Of a stretch of DNA of 64,000 nucleotides, positions 14,111-27,010 are shown piece by piece; the stretch's first letter is position 1; each line of letters starts with the position of its first letter. Source of the DNA: Cristatella mucedo. Taxonomy: Eukaryota; Bryozoa; Phylactolaemata; Cristatellidae. The notes under the pieces were generated by a model that was given only the letters and a program-made list of their open reading frames with translations, did not search any database and had not been told where the DNA came from. A program made the translations under genes and the position numbers. The DNA is taken from assembly GCA_009760855.2 (NCBI GenBank), contig WPIO01000003.1, positions 11,954,001 through 12,018,000 on the forward strand, read 5' to 3'.

Positions 14111-14800
14111 CTTGCTTCGGGTAGCAATGCACGCCCAGCGACGCGTGCACGCCCACTGACCCTACCGCACCTGACGGCTACGACTGACTGTAAGCCGCCC
14201 GCTGGGGCAGGGGAGGGAAAGGAAGGGGTGAGAGCTATCACAGTGACCGCAGCTCCAGCAAGAGCTAGGATAACTGCCCTCTGATATTACCGTCGTCAGT
14301 ATTGCAGGCTACCCAGTCAAAACTCTCTACGCGCACTTTACTGGCCGCAGAGTCAACCCAAGGACTCTCCGACCTGCGATCGTGCTGGCTTGTCCTTCCA
14401 GCCAGGGGTCGTTCATCCCCAGCCACATCCATCACTAAACCTACCTTAGATTAAGCCGTTTGGCCCTATACGCTAGTCGGGTCAGAAGTCATTATTCCGG
14501 CCTATCGCCGAACTGCCACTCTTAGTCAGCGGCTGGTTCTGTTAGCCAACCTCGGTGTCGAACGGCGGGGGGGGGGGCCGTCGGCACAGAGTAGTAGAAG
14601 TAAGCTTCTCAGCCTCGCTGTCAGCTGAGTCTGTCGGCGGGCAAAAAAAATTTCTGCTTGCGTAATTGGGTCATGACTCACGAACAATATATCACCAGTT
14701 GGCTTTTCGAAGTTGGACATTACAGGCGTTATACCCTATTGACGCGTAGATCGATGGGTCTGCCGCCAGCTTCTTTGATCCATATCGCAGCCCCTTACAG

Positions 14801-14884
14801 ATTGTTGATCGTTGACTATTGATTGTTGATCGTTGACTATTGATTGTTGATCGTTGACTATTGATTGTTGATCGGTGACTATTG
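14801..14884. repeat. 21-bp tandem repeat, four copies
   Basis: Unit ATTGTTGATCGTTGACTATT plus G; the last copy has GATCGGTG. Confidence 0.95.
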
Positions 14885-16067
14885 CTATTATCATCATCGC
14901 TATGCATACAGAGCCCTTAAGCTGGAGTAGTGCACGGCGGCGAATAGGCCAGTGTGCCCATACCAGCTGCGGGGGGCATACTGCCCCTAGCATGACGGCG
15001 TAGCTGCTCTGGGCACTATGCACCAACGAATGTCGTCCTGTTGCTACCTTGTGCCAGTATGACTGTCGAAAGAATTCGAGGCGTTAGTCCGAATGTAAAA
15101 AAGAAAACTGCAGAGCAGCTCGTTTCTCAGGTCACATTGAATCTTCGGTCAGCAGAAATTCAAAGGAAAGGAAGAGAGACCATCAACAGGTCACTTCTAG
15201 GCTACACAGTCAGATTCTTGTCAAACACATTGCCAAGCGTGAATGCTGAAAGCGGCTACAAACATCACCCGACGACCTGACTGATGAACATGAAATTTCA
15301 AATGTGAGCTTATTTCAGATCTGTCCGTAAATCCTTGCAGCGGCTCATTTCTGATTACGCTTTGATTAGTTTTGCTCCGCTTCTCGCAAAACGTTCTTGA
15401 ACTTTTCATTCTGTATAGCATCGACGTACAGTCAGATCTGAACTTACATTTGAAATTTAACGTTGATCCGTCAAGTATTAATTGAGTTATAGAACTTACA
15501 AGGCTAACAGCTAGGCTGTATATGAAGCTCTTGAAAAGTCGCAAGCGTGTACCTACCTTAACAAGCTGCGAGCATGTACCTCGATGTACCAAGTTTCAAT
15601 AAGTTGGTGTAAGCTGACGCTCCGACAGCAAGCACTGGACGGCACACAAGCGACGAAATGCAGACACCGATGGGGGCTTCAACAGTCGTTTATTCCGCTA
15701 ACGCTCGCAGCGATACATCACACATGCGCTTTCCCCTCCATCCTGCTCTCCACTGCCTGCTCCTGTGCACGCAGTGACTCACCCTCATAAAACCATTTCC
15801 CAATAAACCGACATTGCCCATAAACCGGCGGACATAAACGTTAACGCCATCGGTCCATACACTCAAAGCCCGGCAATAAAACAACCGCAGTTGGGATACT
15901 AGTTTTATATTATGCAGAAATCGTTAAATTTATTATTTGCAGAAAGGTACGTTGTTTCTGGTTTACTTTCAAGTAAGAAGACATCGATTGCGTTATCTTT
16001 GTGATTCGTCCTTCGCATGCACGTACCTGCTTACACTATGCCTGCTGGTTGCGGATGTTACCAACAA

Positions 16068-16150
16068 AAAATTGGTAATGCAGCATTTGTAAAGTGCCTA
16101 GAGAGAGATTCAATTCGTTGAGGGCTACACAAATATAACATTATTACTCG
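16068..16150 (+). mobile_element. LINE family B 3'-tail fragment
   Basis: GTAAAGTGCCTAGAGAGAGA, TTCAATTCGTTGAGGGC and an ATTATTA end. Confidence 0.7.
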
Positions 16151-17582
16151 CCAAAACCTCGTCCCATTTCCAAGACGCTCGTCTTTGGAAAGGTACCCTA
16201 AACAATTATTTAATTGTTGGATCAATATTCTAAGTATTTTTTAGACGTTTATCCTTGGCTAATGCAGTTATCTATCGTTAGTCCCAAGTTCTGCCCAGCA
16301 TCTTTCAAAGAGGTTACTGTAATTACTCGTTAAGAAGTCGAAGCTTGACAGGGTGAGCTATAACTGACCTACGATTTCCCCTCTTTTCGGGGCGACAAGT
16401 TGACTTGTCGCCAAATGTATTGAGATGTGGGTGACGGATTTTTTCATCATGCTCTGTGGCATTTGGAATTCTTTAGTTTGCCAAGTATGACTATCGGGCT
16501 CTGGAGAATTTTTGAGTCCGAGAATAGACGTACATACTATTTTTTCAGAGGAAGCTCTGAACCTTGGTTGACTACTGAAATGTTGGCAATCTATATCAGT
16601 CAGATTACGGCCGCTCTAGGGATTAATAACAGCTCCTTAATAGCAGCTTAAGGAAACCGGATTTGTCATACTCTATTGTTTAGAAGGTATAGCTTGACAA
16701 TGTAATATATATAGTCAGTCACACTTTGGTCTTCAAAATAGTGACCTGTACGCTACAGCTGGTGCTGTGCAGATTTGCGGCTGTCGAATGTACTGTTTTG
16801 CACTAACGACACGGACTTGCTGTAATAAGGCGTATTCGCTCTTGAGTGCTACAATGTTCGTCTACCGTTGGCATAGCTAAGCACATCGAGGCAGGGGCTG
16901 CGACTCACTAGCCGTGCCTCGAAGCGCCATACTAAGAGACTCCGCCCTGGTGCTGTTATACTGCGACCATCGTAGTGTGATCAGAATTTACGCATCTCTT
17001 TGGATGAATCCTTTAAATTTCAAAATTTCATTCCGATGACCGCTTGCACAGTTAGTTATCACGTTTAATTCCATATATTCAGGACTGCCTACGCGGGAGC
17101 TGTGCTGGCTAACAATCTTACTATCTCCATGTTTCTCTCTTGGCTGGACTACTTTGTTTACTTTTGGCTGGGCCATCGATAAAAGCCTCTTTAGCCTCTG
17201 TAGGTGCTGATGATTATGGCAGGAAGTTGGTCAAAAATTGAAATCCAAGAGGTCCAGCCACGCGTCTCCTTTTCTAGAGGATCTGCGACGGCTCCCAGTC
17301 GATCAAAGAGTGCAGAGCAAAATTCTTACTGTGTCCCACAAGGCCAAGGCCGAGGCGTAACTCCTTCAGGTGAGGCATCCTTCACCTAGCTGAACTGTTG
17401 CACCGCTTAACCCCCCCCCCCAGTGCCCCCAGGTCCTCCCAGGACACTACATTAGCTGTTGCATTCTTTCGCCGATAGACTCGGGCGGCAGAAGCTTTTG
17501 CTTTCCGCGTATGCAACGTCGTCGCCTCTTTAGCTGCCGACTGTAGCCTGTCCTTCCCGCCGTAATGAGCTGCCACTTCCAT

Positions 17583-17780
17583 CCTACTCACTTAACTCCT
17601 CGACTGCCCTCCTGACTTAGCTACGGCTCTCACGTCTCGTTATTGCTCGAGATGGAGTCTGTTGGCAATCGTGTGCCCACAGAAAGCCGCCTAGGCCTTG
17701 AGTGCGCCATGGAAAACTCTCCAGCGAAAGACCCACTTGATCCAAGTGGCTGTGTGGAGTTACGGGTGTGGCGAAGGACT
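17583..17780 (+). mobile_element. LINE family A 3'-end fragment
   Basis: CTCGACTGCCCTCCTGACTT, GAGTCTGTTGGCAATC, GAAAGCCGCCTAGGC and TGGAGTTAC appear in the same order as the 3' end of the copy at 19285-19700. Confidence 0.7.
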
Positions 17781-18115
17781 TCAGCTCTCGAGATGCAGGA
17801 GCAGCAGCGCCATAGTAACGTCACAGCCGTGCTACAGCCGCTGCTGCACTCGAGCCCTCAGGCGGCAAAACACTGGCTCCAAAGGCAGCGCCAATCCTTG
17901 CAGCCGCGCGACAGATACCAGCGGAGACAGGAACACTCGATGGCCGAGTCGTACTCGGTGCTCTGACGCCGGCACGTATTCCCAACGGCAGCTCAGGACG
18001 GCAGCAACAAAGAGTGCCGCCCGTAATCTAATGCAACCAGCTCGTGTCCTCAGCAAAAAGCAGGCCAGATTCGTCAGCCGCAGCCGGGGGCAGCGGATGT
18101 CCAGCATCGGCCGGA

Positions 18116-18290
18116 ATAAATAAATAACTAAAAGTGTGGCTGATTTAGTAGCCTCATTTTCGTAGCGGCAGAAAAGCCTTTTACGTCTATCGCCACCGCC
18201 GCTCGCAGTTGGCAATAAAGGATTGCCTGCTGCAGGACTCGAGCCCACGACCCGGGTCGTGAAGAGCGAGAGCACCTTGACTCCTGGGCG
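18116..18290 (-). mobile_element. SINE2 copy
   Basis: The plus strand reads AAATAAATAAC, GGCTGATTTAGTAGCCTCAT, CTATCGCCACCGCCGCTCGC, GCAGGACTCGAGCCCACGAC: SINE2 reversed, with B-box and (ATTT) tail. Confidence 0.8.
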
Positions 18291-19284
18291 AAGGTATAGC
18301 ATACAATTCTCGTGAAAGTCCAGTTTACAACTGACTGGCTATTCCGTGAGTTTTTATGCCATCTAACCGCAGATTATCACACAACCAGCTCCTAACAATT
18401 ATATTTTAAAGCAGGTAATACTGCAATCTAGGCAGTCCTAATCTGGCTGATCTAGTAGCATTGCAACATTACAGTAAGACTTAAAAACGCGCTAAAATGC
18501 TTCTACTCTAATGTCCTGAGGCCGGAAGCACAACGCTACGCTAGTAATTGTGCTACTCTCACCGACGTGCGGTAAATACCGGAGTGACGCCAGAGCTTGA
18601 GTCGCGGCTAGCGCCTTTCAGTTGCAGCGCCAATCATGCAGGTACGCCGATGGTAACAGAACGCAGCAGCCGCGAAGAACCCTCGTCCGTGTTCATTACG
18701 TAGAGAACTCCTGTCCGTTGCATCCGTTGCATAGAGCGGTCTATTCGACAGCCACGGGATGTGGCTACATGCCTCCAGCACCAGCCATAGCGAACACCAA
18801 AGCTTAGTCCGACGCCTAGAGCATAACTCAATTAATTCGCTTGAAGCGTAGAGCATAGCTGACTGACTATTGCGTGACTTAAATTTGATGCAGCTAACCC
18901 TAGGTTTTGATTTAATGGCTCCTAGTCATTATAATTAAGGAAAGATAAATACTACATCGACAGTCATAATCTGGGTGGAGCGGCATGCAAAAATTTAGAA
19001 AATTGCTAAATTTCAAGGTGAAATTTCAATGTCACCGCGAGTGATTACGACTTGCCTAAATCGGCTAAGCAAAATGAAAACTCAGCTATCAATACATTCT
19101 AGGAGGACTAGAAATTCATCCAAAAACGTGCCTGCCGGAAGCCTCTTTTGACAAATTCAAAAGCAAGTTTCTGCTCCCACTAGAGCTCACTGCCTGCGAA
19201 CTCGCTTCACTGAGCCTATACAATATTGTACATATATTTAAGCGTCTATTAAACGTCACACCCAGAAGTATCAGTTTCAGCCTG

Positions 19285-19700
19285 TTCGCGCCCTCAGGCC
19301 CTGTGTGGACAATAAATTAGCTGTCCCATTCCTCCGCTTAAAGACAGTTGGCGACAGAAGCTTTAGCTCGGCAGGTCCTAGACTGTGGAACTCGCTTCCA
19401 CAATTCTTACGCAACGACATCTACTCTCCAACTGCCGACTATGGCACATCTTTTTCAGCGGTCCTGAACTGCTACTTCTATGCTACTCACTACCTCAACT
19501 GCTCTCCTAAATCTGCTATGCTTCCCACTTTCTCTTTGTTGCGTGAGACGAAGTCTGTTGGCTACCGAATGCGTGCCGAAAGCCGCTTAGGCTGTGAGTG
19601 CGCTATACAAAACTCTCCTGCGTAACACCCACATGGTCCTTATGACTTTGTGGAGTTACTGACGGAGATACATACATACAAGTACTGGTCGCCATCTTGC
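19285..19700 (+). mobile_element. LINE family A 3' part
   Basis: The frame at 19305-19622 reads DNKLAVPFLRLKTVGDRSFS, SAGPRLWNSLPQFLRNDIYS, LNCSPKSAML, the C-terminal end of family A. It is followed by a 3' UTR matching 1240-1400 reversed. 5'-truncated. Confidence 0.87.
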
Positions 19701-19904
19701 CGCATGACGGACGGACGGACTTTCTCGCTTTAATTAATAGGGATTTTGAGAGCCTGAGGCTACAAGCCTACGGCGAACCGCTCGGCATGTCATTTCAGAC
19801 CTGCATAAAGATTTTTACTTCCAAGACCACTCTGATAGTATGGTCTTTCCCCTAGAAAAGCGATTGCCCTAGTGAAAAGGAAATCGACACTAACCGAGCG
19901 GGCT

Positions 19905-20040
19905 GAAGGTCAGCCGCTCTTTTAACTTCTCTTCTCGACTCTAGCCGCTCTTCTAGCCTCTAGGCGCTCGTCTAGCCTACCTTCCAGTCTCTATTCATTC
20001 TTCTAGACTCTCTTAGCCCCTAGGTGCTCGCCTAACTTCG
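19905..20040. repeat. Degenerate CTCTTCTAGCCTCTAGGCG-type repeat
   Basis: Several imperfect ~20-bp units (GCCGCTCTTCTAGCCTCTAG, GCGCTCGTCTAGCC, TTCTTCTAGACTCTCTTAG). Confidence 0.55.
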
Positions 20041-20429
20041 AAAAAGAGATGCCAAAACAGCTCTTTAGGTGCCTAGAAGCATTTTACCCCCATTTCGGGA
20101 GAGGCTGAAGCTCAGCGCCGCACCAGGAAAGCCGCAAGGAAGTACCCTTTAGAGCGACCATTGTAAAAGAAAAATGTATAGACCGAAACGTAGAATCTGA
20201 AGCTTCGATCCGAAGGTGTGCCGCGCGGCAGGGCCTCGACCGACCTGTCAAAAAAAAGAATTACCTCTTTAACACATTTGTAGCTTTCGCCCCCATAGAA
20301 AATGGTGGAGCCCTCAGGAAATCAGCACTGAACGTGCTCGCTGAATGTGCGTCAATCTAACGGTCTTTATAGCCCCACCTATAACAAATTGAGGGTCACG
20401 TCGCCCTAAATCGTCGCGCCGAAGGGCCA

Positions 20430-20545
20430 ACACACAAAAATAATAATAATAATACCGATGCACTTGATAAAGCGCCCTCAGAGAACTCAATCTCTTTCTA
20501 GGCGCTTTACATTTGCTGCAAAGGGAAATGCAATTGAATGGTGAG
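20430..20545 (-). mobile_element. LINE family B 3'-tail fragment
   Basis: The plus strand reads (AAT)n at 20438-20453, then TGATAAAGCGCCCTCAGAGA, TCTTTCTAGGCGCTTTACAT, TTGCTGCAAAGGGAAATGCA: the reverse complement of the family B 3' UTR. Confidence 0.8.
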
Positions 20546-21175
20546 TAATAACAAGCCTCTAAAACCACTCGCCGTATCCGGTCACAGCTCATCGGAAGAG
20601 CAGTTGCAACCCTGAGTGAGGTGCTACTGGGCTTCCATGGAGGGGCTAAACGAGGGTTGATCCAAAGGTAGAGTTAGACCTGAACGGCTGCATAAGCAGA
20701 GCCCCGCCCCTTCAGCAAAACCCGAGGCTGCTTTATATGGACACCGGACAAATACTTTTTCTCTCTAAAGCAACGTTATAAAATAGGAGCGTCACCGTGC
20801 TTTAACAATTCCGGTTGCTAAAAGCTCACCTATATTTATTTTGCATGGCAATTTTAGCACTTACTTTGTGGGAAACGCAGTAAAGGAGTTCTCTGGAGTT
20901 ATCGCACCCTGGTCTTTCCTACGGCGATTACATAAACAACGCAACATGTCGTCTGAACGGGGCTCCGCTTGAAAACGAGAATTAACCAGGCGAAAGTAGA
21001 CGAGGCGCGCAATGGCCATATGAGCTGAGCTTTCTTATCAAATTTGAGCCGAATGCCGCAAAGACGTCGCTAATGCTGGATCCGGATGTCCAGTCGTAAC
21101 GATGAAGAACACATTTTGATTTGAGCTTTTCTCGAAACTAGCATCCGCGAATATTTTTGAAGCAAAAATAATATT

Positions 21176-21342
21176 ATCTGATTTAGCAGCCTCATTTTGC
21201 TATAGTGGCAGAGGAGCTTTAACGGCTACCCCTACCGCTTGCAGTTGGCAATAAACGATCGCCCACTGCAGGATTCGAACCCACGACCGCGGTCGCGAAG
21301 AGCAGCAAGCACCTTACCTCCTGGGCTATCGCGGCGAAGGCA
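21176..21342 (-). mobile_element. SINE2 copy
   Basis: The plus strand reads CTGATTTAGCAGCCTCATTT, ACCGCTTGCAGTTGGCAATA, GCAGGATTCGAACCCACGAC, CACCTTACCTCCTGGGCTAT. Confidence 0.82.
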
Positions 21343-21910
21343 ATAGCGGTGAAATTGCTAGCTTGGGTTAATAGTAAGTCCAGGTCTTCAGTGGACACCA
21401 TGTGCAGACTTCCTTCAGTGTGCCGGCATGGGAAACATAGGTCAAAGCCGATTGATCAAACCGGGCGTCGGGCGCAGGGGTAAGATACGATGCTGATCTC
21501 CACTTGAGCCCACTGCACCCACTCCCTGTGCAAGCAGCATTTTCTAATCTTATAATGTGATAACTGTCCGCTCGAAATCTAAGCCTGCCCGGAATCATTG
21601 AGACCTTCTCGCGCCAGTCAACGAATCAAGCCGTTTGGTGAGGGCCAATCCATGCTTCCTACCTGGTCGCTTCGGTGCGCTGCCGCCGGTCAACGGAGGA
21701 CGACGTCAAACTGCCGCAGAGACAGTGTTCCTCTACTTTTCTGGCGTGCGATGGGATGCTCGCTAGTTTAAGCCAGCCGGTGTCCCTTCGGCACTGTTGG
21801 TGACTCATGTCTTGCAGTTGGCGCCAGCTTATAAGCTTGTGCCAGTCAATTATGCTTCGCGAGATTAAACCGCTCTGCCGAACTGGTCGTCGCAATCAAT
21901 CGCCGCAGCA

Positions 21911-22537
21911 TTGAGGGCAGTCATCCGCTCACATTTGAGGGCGAGTTCTCGTGCACCTTCAACTGGCTGGTCGTGCATAACTTCTTCCTCCCCCCTTTTG
22001 CCACCTACCACGAGAGTTCGTCCTGTACGTCCGTGTGCGTCGGTCTACGTTGCTTTAGGTCGACAGCCGCAGGAGCTTCTTGCTGCAGATGTCGCAGGTG
22101 CGTGGGTTCCCCTCGCTGTGTATTTGCGTGGGTACCGTACCGGCAATCCTGCAGTATCTGACACCAAACTGCTTGCTGGGACGCGTGAGCCTGCTGGCAT
22201 CACCAGAACGATCATTCTAAGGATCCGATCGAATGAAGTCCGTTCTCTCAGCTTTAGCAGCTGCTGGCTCGCGGTCGGTCCCTCAGACGCAGCACGCTCT
22301 GCTGTAACTGGCTGGCTCTCGCGAGCCTCTTGCTTTGCTGGCCTCAGGCGCTCGCCGTCTTGCGTCAGCACGTGCTTCTTCACGCAATCCGACTCGGCGA
22401 ACGTCCGCTCGCATTTGGTGCGAGGCGCTCTCGGTGCGAGGTGCTCGACCGTTCGGCTAGAACGGAACGTTCTGCGACTAGAGGCTGGCATACTCGCAGC
22501 ACTGCAGCTTACACTTAAAAGGTTACGGCTGATTTAG
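21911..22537 (+). CDS. Unassigned 208-codon ORF, doubtful
   Basis: The longest non-repeat open frame outside LINEs and the minisatellite (apparent start is not necessarily ATG). The composition is Arg/Ser/Leu-rich with no domain, signal peptide or membrane span. The opposite strand is also open for 148 codons (22045-22491), which suggests GC-rich sequence lacking stops by chance. It runs into SINE2 at its end. Confidence 0.15.
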   Translation: MRAVIRSHLRASSRAPSTGWSCITSSSPLLPPTTRVRPVRPCASVYVALGRQPQELLAADVAGAWVPLAVYLRGYRTGNPAVSDTKLLAGTREPAGITRTIILRIRSNEVRSLSFSSCWLAVGPSDAARSAVTGWLSRASCFAGLRRSPSCVSTCFFTQSDSANVRSHLVRGALGARCSTVRLERNVLRLEAGILAALQLTLKRLRLI

Positions 22538-22677
22538 AAGCCTCGTTCGTATAGCGGCAGAAGAGCCTTCGTGGCCACCACCACCGCTTGCAGCGGTCGA
22601 TGAAGGATATCCCGCTGCAGGACTCGAACCCACCATCCGGAACGTGAATAGCAAGTGTGTTACCCGTGGGCTAAGAC
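22525..22677 (-). mobile_element. SINE2 copy
   Basis: The plus strand reads GGCTGATTTAGAAGCCTCGT, ACCACCGCTTGCAGCGGTCG, GCAGGACTCGAACCCACCAT. The A-box side is diverged. Confidence 0.78.
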
Positions 22678-23057
22678 CCGGGTCCATGCCACAGCCAGGC
22701 TCGGTTGTAGGAGGCGAAAAGGTTGTAATGGGCTATAGATATATCTCCTTCGAGCCTGGTTGTGGCGCGAGGCAGAGCTTCTTCACCGAGTTGCTGCTCC
22801 GCCTTCACGTGGATGTGCCGAGGTTGTACGAGATATTGAGAGCTACGGGCGTTTGCACGGGTTTGTTGGCTGCATCTCGCGCGTACTGGGCTGCTCTGAA
22901 ATTCACAGAGAGCTTCCTGGTGCGCGACTAAGGATACTCGAAGAGTATGGCGTTATTTATAGCTTTTAACGGATCTCACGTAGCCAGTTTTTCATTCAGG
23001 TCTCTCAACGTCAATAGTTTTTTAATTTCTAGAGCAATGAGCTGCTGCAAGCAGCCG

Positions 23058-23185
23058 AACCGCTTTGGCCCAGCGGTTAAGGTGCTCGCCCCGACCAAAT
23101 TCTGGCTGAAGTCGTGGGCTCGAGCCCCGAGGCATATGTGAAGCGCATGAATAGGGATCTCTTGGGGCGCTATACAAACGAATTG
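23058..23185 (+). mobile_element. SINE1 copy
   Basis: CTTTGGCCCAGCGGTTAAGG (A-box), GTGGGCTCGAGCCCCGAGGC (B-box), ATATGTGAAGCGCATGAATA and GGGGCGCTATACAAACG tail. Confidence 0.8.
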
Positions 23186-23828
23186 CATCTACGCAGTGCA
23201 GCCGATGCAGCTCGCCCGTCGCTTTACGCCGACGTTGATTCCTTGTCAAAGCGACGATGCCGTAGCACGGATCAGGGCGGAGAAAGTAACTCGTTTACTT
23301 CCGGGAGTGTCGAGAATGTAATTGGAGCCTAAATAGAGGAAATTCATCACTGACGTTCGGATAGGTGAGATAGCTACAAGAGTCGGTCTCTTTTATGGCT
23401 CACCATTCTACCCAAAAGAATTCTGTGCTGAGTTATCACCGCGTTTTAAGTATAACAGTATTTGGGTGGACCTCGTAAGGTATTCAAGTTTTTGGCAGTG
23501 CTACCATTGCATTTTTAAATGCTCACCAATGCAAGAAATATTAGCCGCAGCAGCATGTCGAACATGGTTGTGATAAGGAATTTCAAAGACAGATCTGCCG
23601 ACATCCATAAATACACACTGGAAGAAATTAATCGCTTGGGAGGCGAATTTCTTGAATCCGGTAGACGGACACGGTTACCTCCAACTCTTAGCAAGACTCA
23701 AATATGGAATCGAATATAATAAATCATGTTATTGCTTACCACAATCTAAACAAATTTGCGGTTTTTTATTGCCAAACAGTGGAAGAGAAAGTGGCTGCAC
23801 AGACCACACATACATACACAAGCGTGCG

Positions 23829-23830
<2 letters not shown>

Positions 23831-23871
<41 letters not shown>
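23831..23871. repeat. (CA)n microsatellite
   Basis: About 20 perfect CA units. Confidence 0.97.
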
Positions 23872-23875
<4 letters not shown>

Positions 23876-24119
23876 CGACGATTGGTTTTTTCCAATTAAC
23901 TGGCTTTGGCTTTATCTTTGCTGTCTACACTGTCTCATAATCTCTTGTAAATGTTTTTTCAGTGCTAGTTGGCAATATGCCTGACCTTCTATTCATTCCG
24001 CACAAAATACTGTAAATGTAGTGCTTAAGCTGGTAATAGAAGATGATACAGAATGTACGAGCTGTCAATGTAAGACAAATAATGCAGTAACGCTGCAGTT
24101 GGCATAGGAACTATCACCC

Positions 24120-24120
<1 letters not shown>

Positions 24121-24205
<85 letters not shown>
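24121..24205. repeat. (TG)n microsatellite
   Basis: About 42 perfect TG units, 250 bp from the (CA)n tract at 23831. Confidence 0.97.
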
Positions 24206-24209
<4 letters not shown>

Positions 24210-25164
24210 ATTTATTCTGGCTCTAGCAGCGTAGATGCAGACAGCAAATTAAATACGTGCTAAAGTGAAAAAAGGCAATTAGAACCTCTCGATTTTTTAA
24301 CGAAGGTATGACCATAAACTACAGTTACTGCTTCGTTAGAGCCGGTAAGCGTTTATCAGCACGTACGACGCTTATTTCGGTTAGGCTCAGTCGGTGAAAG
24401 CGGTTAGGCTCAGGCATCCGAAGTGAATGCTACCTAAAGCAAAGCAATTGGAAGTGAATTCAGGTTGCTGGGGCAGTCAGCGATACAAGTTTTTTCTTAC
24501 CAAAAAATATTTGCGCTGCTCTGGATTTAGGCCCATACTTTCGCCTCCTCTCGGAGGTAGCGAACGACGATCTGTCTCTTTCGGACTGGCAATGAAACTC
24601 AACGACTTCAGTCGCAGGCAATGCAAGCTTCTTACACTTCGAGATACGATAGCAATTTCGGAAACGTCTCTATTTTTTCAGTCGCTCACTCATGCGAGTT
24701 GAGATGACAGTGGCTACGTTGTTAGCTTTAATTTTCAGTACCTGAGAAAGACGGACGAGAGAAGGAAGCCAAGTCGCTTGCGACTGCTTCGAGAACACCT
24801 TGGTGCTTTGCGATAAACAGCTGCTAAGAATCTCACTGCCTGTCGAATCTTATAAATCTCTCCGTGGCGTGTCCAGTTAAGGTGAAGCGATAGTCGCGTT
24901 AAGAGACCGGGTCATTTCCCCAAGCCGTATTTCTGAGCATAGAGAGCCAGCGGCACGTACCGGCCTAGAACACTTAACGGTTATAGCGCATCGGAGCTCC
25001 TCGAACCCTGACCTCGTGCGTCAGCGCTCCAGAAGATGGTGACCGAGCACGATCGGAAGACGCCGCGGCCTCGCATTATTAGGCACGCGAGTTGCTGTTC
25101 ATCGTTGGTTCAGAATACAGGACTACCGACGGCGGCCTGCCAAGAGGCTGGGAGCCCAAAAGCT

Positions 25165-25255
25165 TTGTCTCGTGAGGAATCGATCCCCGCAACCTCAGTC
25201 TGCAATTTTAACGGCTCGACGGTCTCTCGATTAAGCGAGCTATCGAGAGCTGCCT
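25165..25255 (-). mobile_element. tRNA-like SINE head (Lys-like), degenerate
   Basis: Minus strand: GATAGCTCGCTTAATCGAGA (A-box-like), CCGTTAAAATTGCAGACTGA (anticodon-arm-like), GCGGGGATCGATTCCTC (B-box). The arms do not pair well enough for a working tRNA. Confidence 0.35.
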
Positions 25256-26708
25256 TTTAACGCAGGGTTTTAAGTATCGGCCTGTAACTTTCTACTTCCG
25301 TGCTCGACCCAATTACTAGAGTGTGTGATCTGAATGCATGTAAGGCATTGTAGATTTGGATGGCTGCAACTTTAACGCCTGTTGTGGTCGGCGACCACGC
25401 GATGGTATCAGCAGTTTGACACGACACACTATGTAGGCCCAGGCATGTACTCTCACTAGCTGTCCACAGCAGCGACGTCCCTGCATGATTAAACATAAGT
25501 GCGCTCTTTAGCATCAGTTGATATAAAGAAGTTAATTAAGAATAAAGAGCTAATGAATGCCGGATGCGGTGAAACTGAGTGCTGAAAATGTGTTTCAAAT
25601 GCAAATGATCTATTCAATAAAATGTCAACTTTCACAGACTCAAGTCAAACTCCATAACAATGATTGTAGTTAAGCGTGTAAGTTTATCCAACAGTATTTC
25701 CAAGCAGCGCTTTATTGACACTACAAATGGGATGGGTTGATAGCCACTAAAGCTCGTCTGCCGCCATTTTACAGGCTTTTAGACAACCTTAGCTTACTTT
25801 TACATTTCCCGTTACTCGCTCTGTCCAGCAAAAATGACTCAAGCAATTAATAAATTCATACAGCTTTATTGTAGCAATGTATGTCTATTTAAAAAAGAAC
25901 GATGTCTATCAGCAGAAATAAATTGCCAGTGCTTCGAGAAGGCACGACATTCCCGTACGTCCGGCCTGCAAATTCTACTGCAACGATCGCTTAACCTACG
26001 CAGCCTTTATTGCTCAAGGTCACTCTGCAGTGCCGCTGCTGGGGATTTTAAGATTGTCCATTTGTTCATTACGATGCTGGCACATCGGAGGGTTACACAA
26101 CCCTGTTTAGTTTCTGGCTGTGACTCACAGCATTCGAGGTGAGCATTTCCAACTGTGCTCCCTGCTAGCGCTTAGGAGTGTCACAATGGAGTGGTGTGAT
26201 CGACAGTGTGACGTGGCAGTTCGCTGCTGAAGTCGTTCGGATCACGCCTGACTTCTGTTATTGCCTGATGAGCTCGAATCGTTGATGTATAGCCGCATCC
26301 CACAGATGGACACTCTCTCTCTCTCTCCTCCACTGCAGTTAGTCGTAGGTAAACGACAGCAGGAAGCTGAACAATTTAGACACATCGCAGACAAAGCTAG
26401 GTCATATGTACTGCCCTGTCACACGGCGTCCTGTAGTGGGTCGGCCCTGCTCTGGAACTTGGAGTCGACTATCTGTAATAAATAATGAAAAATTCGTCAC
26501 AAACTTCATTATAAATACATCAACAAATCAACTTCAGCTTAAGTAATAGATAAGCGAACGGTGTTTTGAAAAAGCCTCTCCAGCACAGCCCACTAATGCT
26601 TGAATAGGCAAGAACCTTTTCTGGTCCTTAAAAAATTGTATGTTTCTCTTGATTGTTGTATGGGCAGTCACCTGGATACTCTGCAGCATGCAGACTCGAG
26701 TCATCTTT

Positions 26709-27010
26709 GCAGCGGTGGAGCCAGGAGGTGGGGAGTAGGGGTCATTAGCCCCCCCCCCCCCCCGCGATATGGCGTGGGAGCAACGTGGGCCGCCAGCTAT
26801 TCCTACACCCCCTGAACGTCATCAACGACTAAATGACGTGCCAATTTCCAATCTATGTGCAACCGCCGAGTTCGTGTCGAGTAAACACCACGATCTTACA
26901 CCGTAGTTTTTCTTTACTTGCAGGCCTTGCCCCTACATGGAAATCTTTCGTCTCGTGCCTCCCCCACATATAAATCTTGCGGGCCCTGCCCCTCTAGATG
27001 AAAATGTTGG
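26709..27010 (+). repeat. Dispersed repeat, G/C-run family (copy 1)
   Basis: GTGGAGCCAGGAGGTGGGGA followed by a run of 14 C (26750-26763), TATTCCTACACCCC, GAGTTCGTGTCGAGTAAACA. Shares blocks with 35270-35570. No ORF. Confidence 0.45.

Larger units (their letters stand above)
16151..19284. other. Intergenic with LINE A and SINE2 fragments
   Basis: Outside 17583-17780 and 18116-18290 nothing is recognised. A C-run lies near 17410-17422. Confidence 0.4.
19701..21175. other. Intergenic
   Basis: Holds the degenerate CTCTTCTAG repeat and a LINE B tail. No gene signal. Confidence 0.4.
21343..23057. other. Intergenic, GC-rich
   Basis: Contains the doubtful 208-codon ORF and a SINE2 copy. Otherwise nothing recognised. 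Confidence 0.35.
23186..26708. other. Intergenic
   Basis: CA and TG microsatellites and a tRNA-like SINE head. A second tRNA-like T-arm lies near 24990-25010. No coding gene recognised. Confidence 0.4.

Noticed and set aside
14801-14884. CRISPR-like direct repeats
   Set aside because: The units are contiguous with no spacers, in animal DNA: an ordinary tandem repeat. The same holds for 46538-46935.
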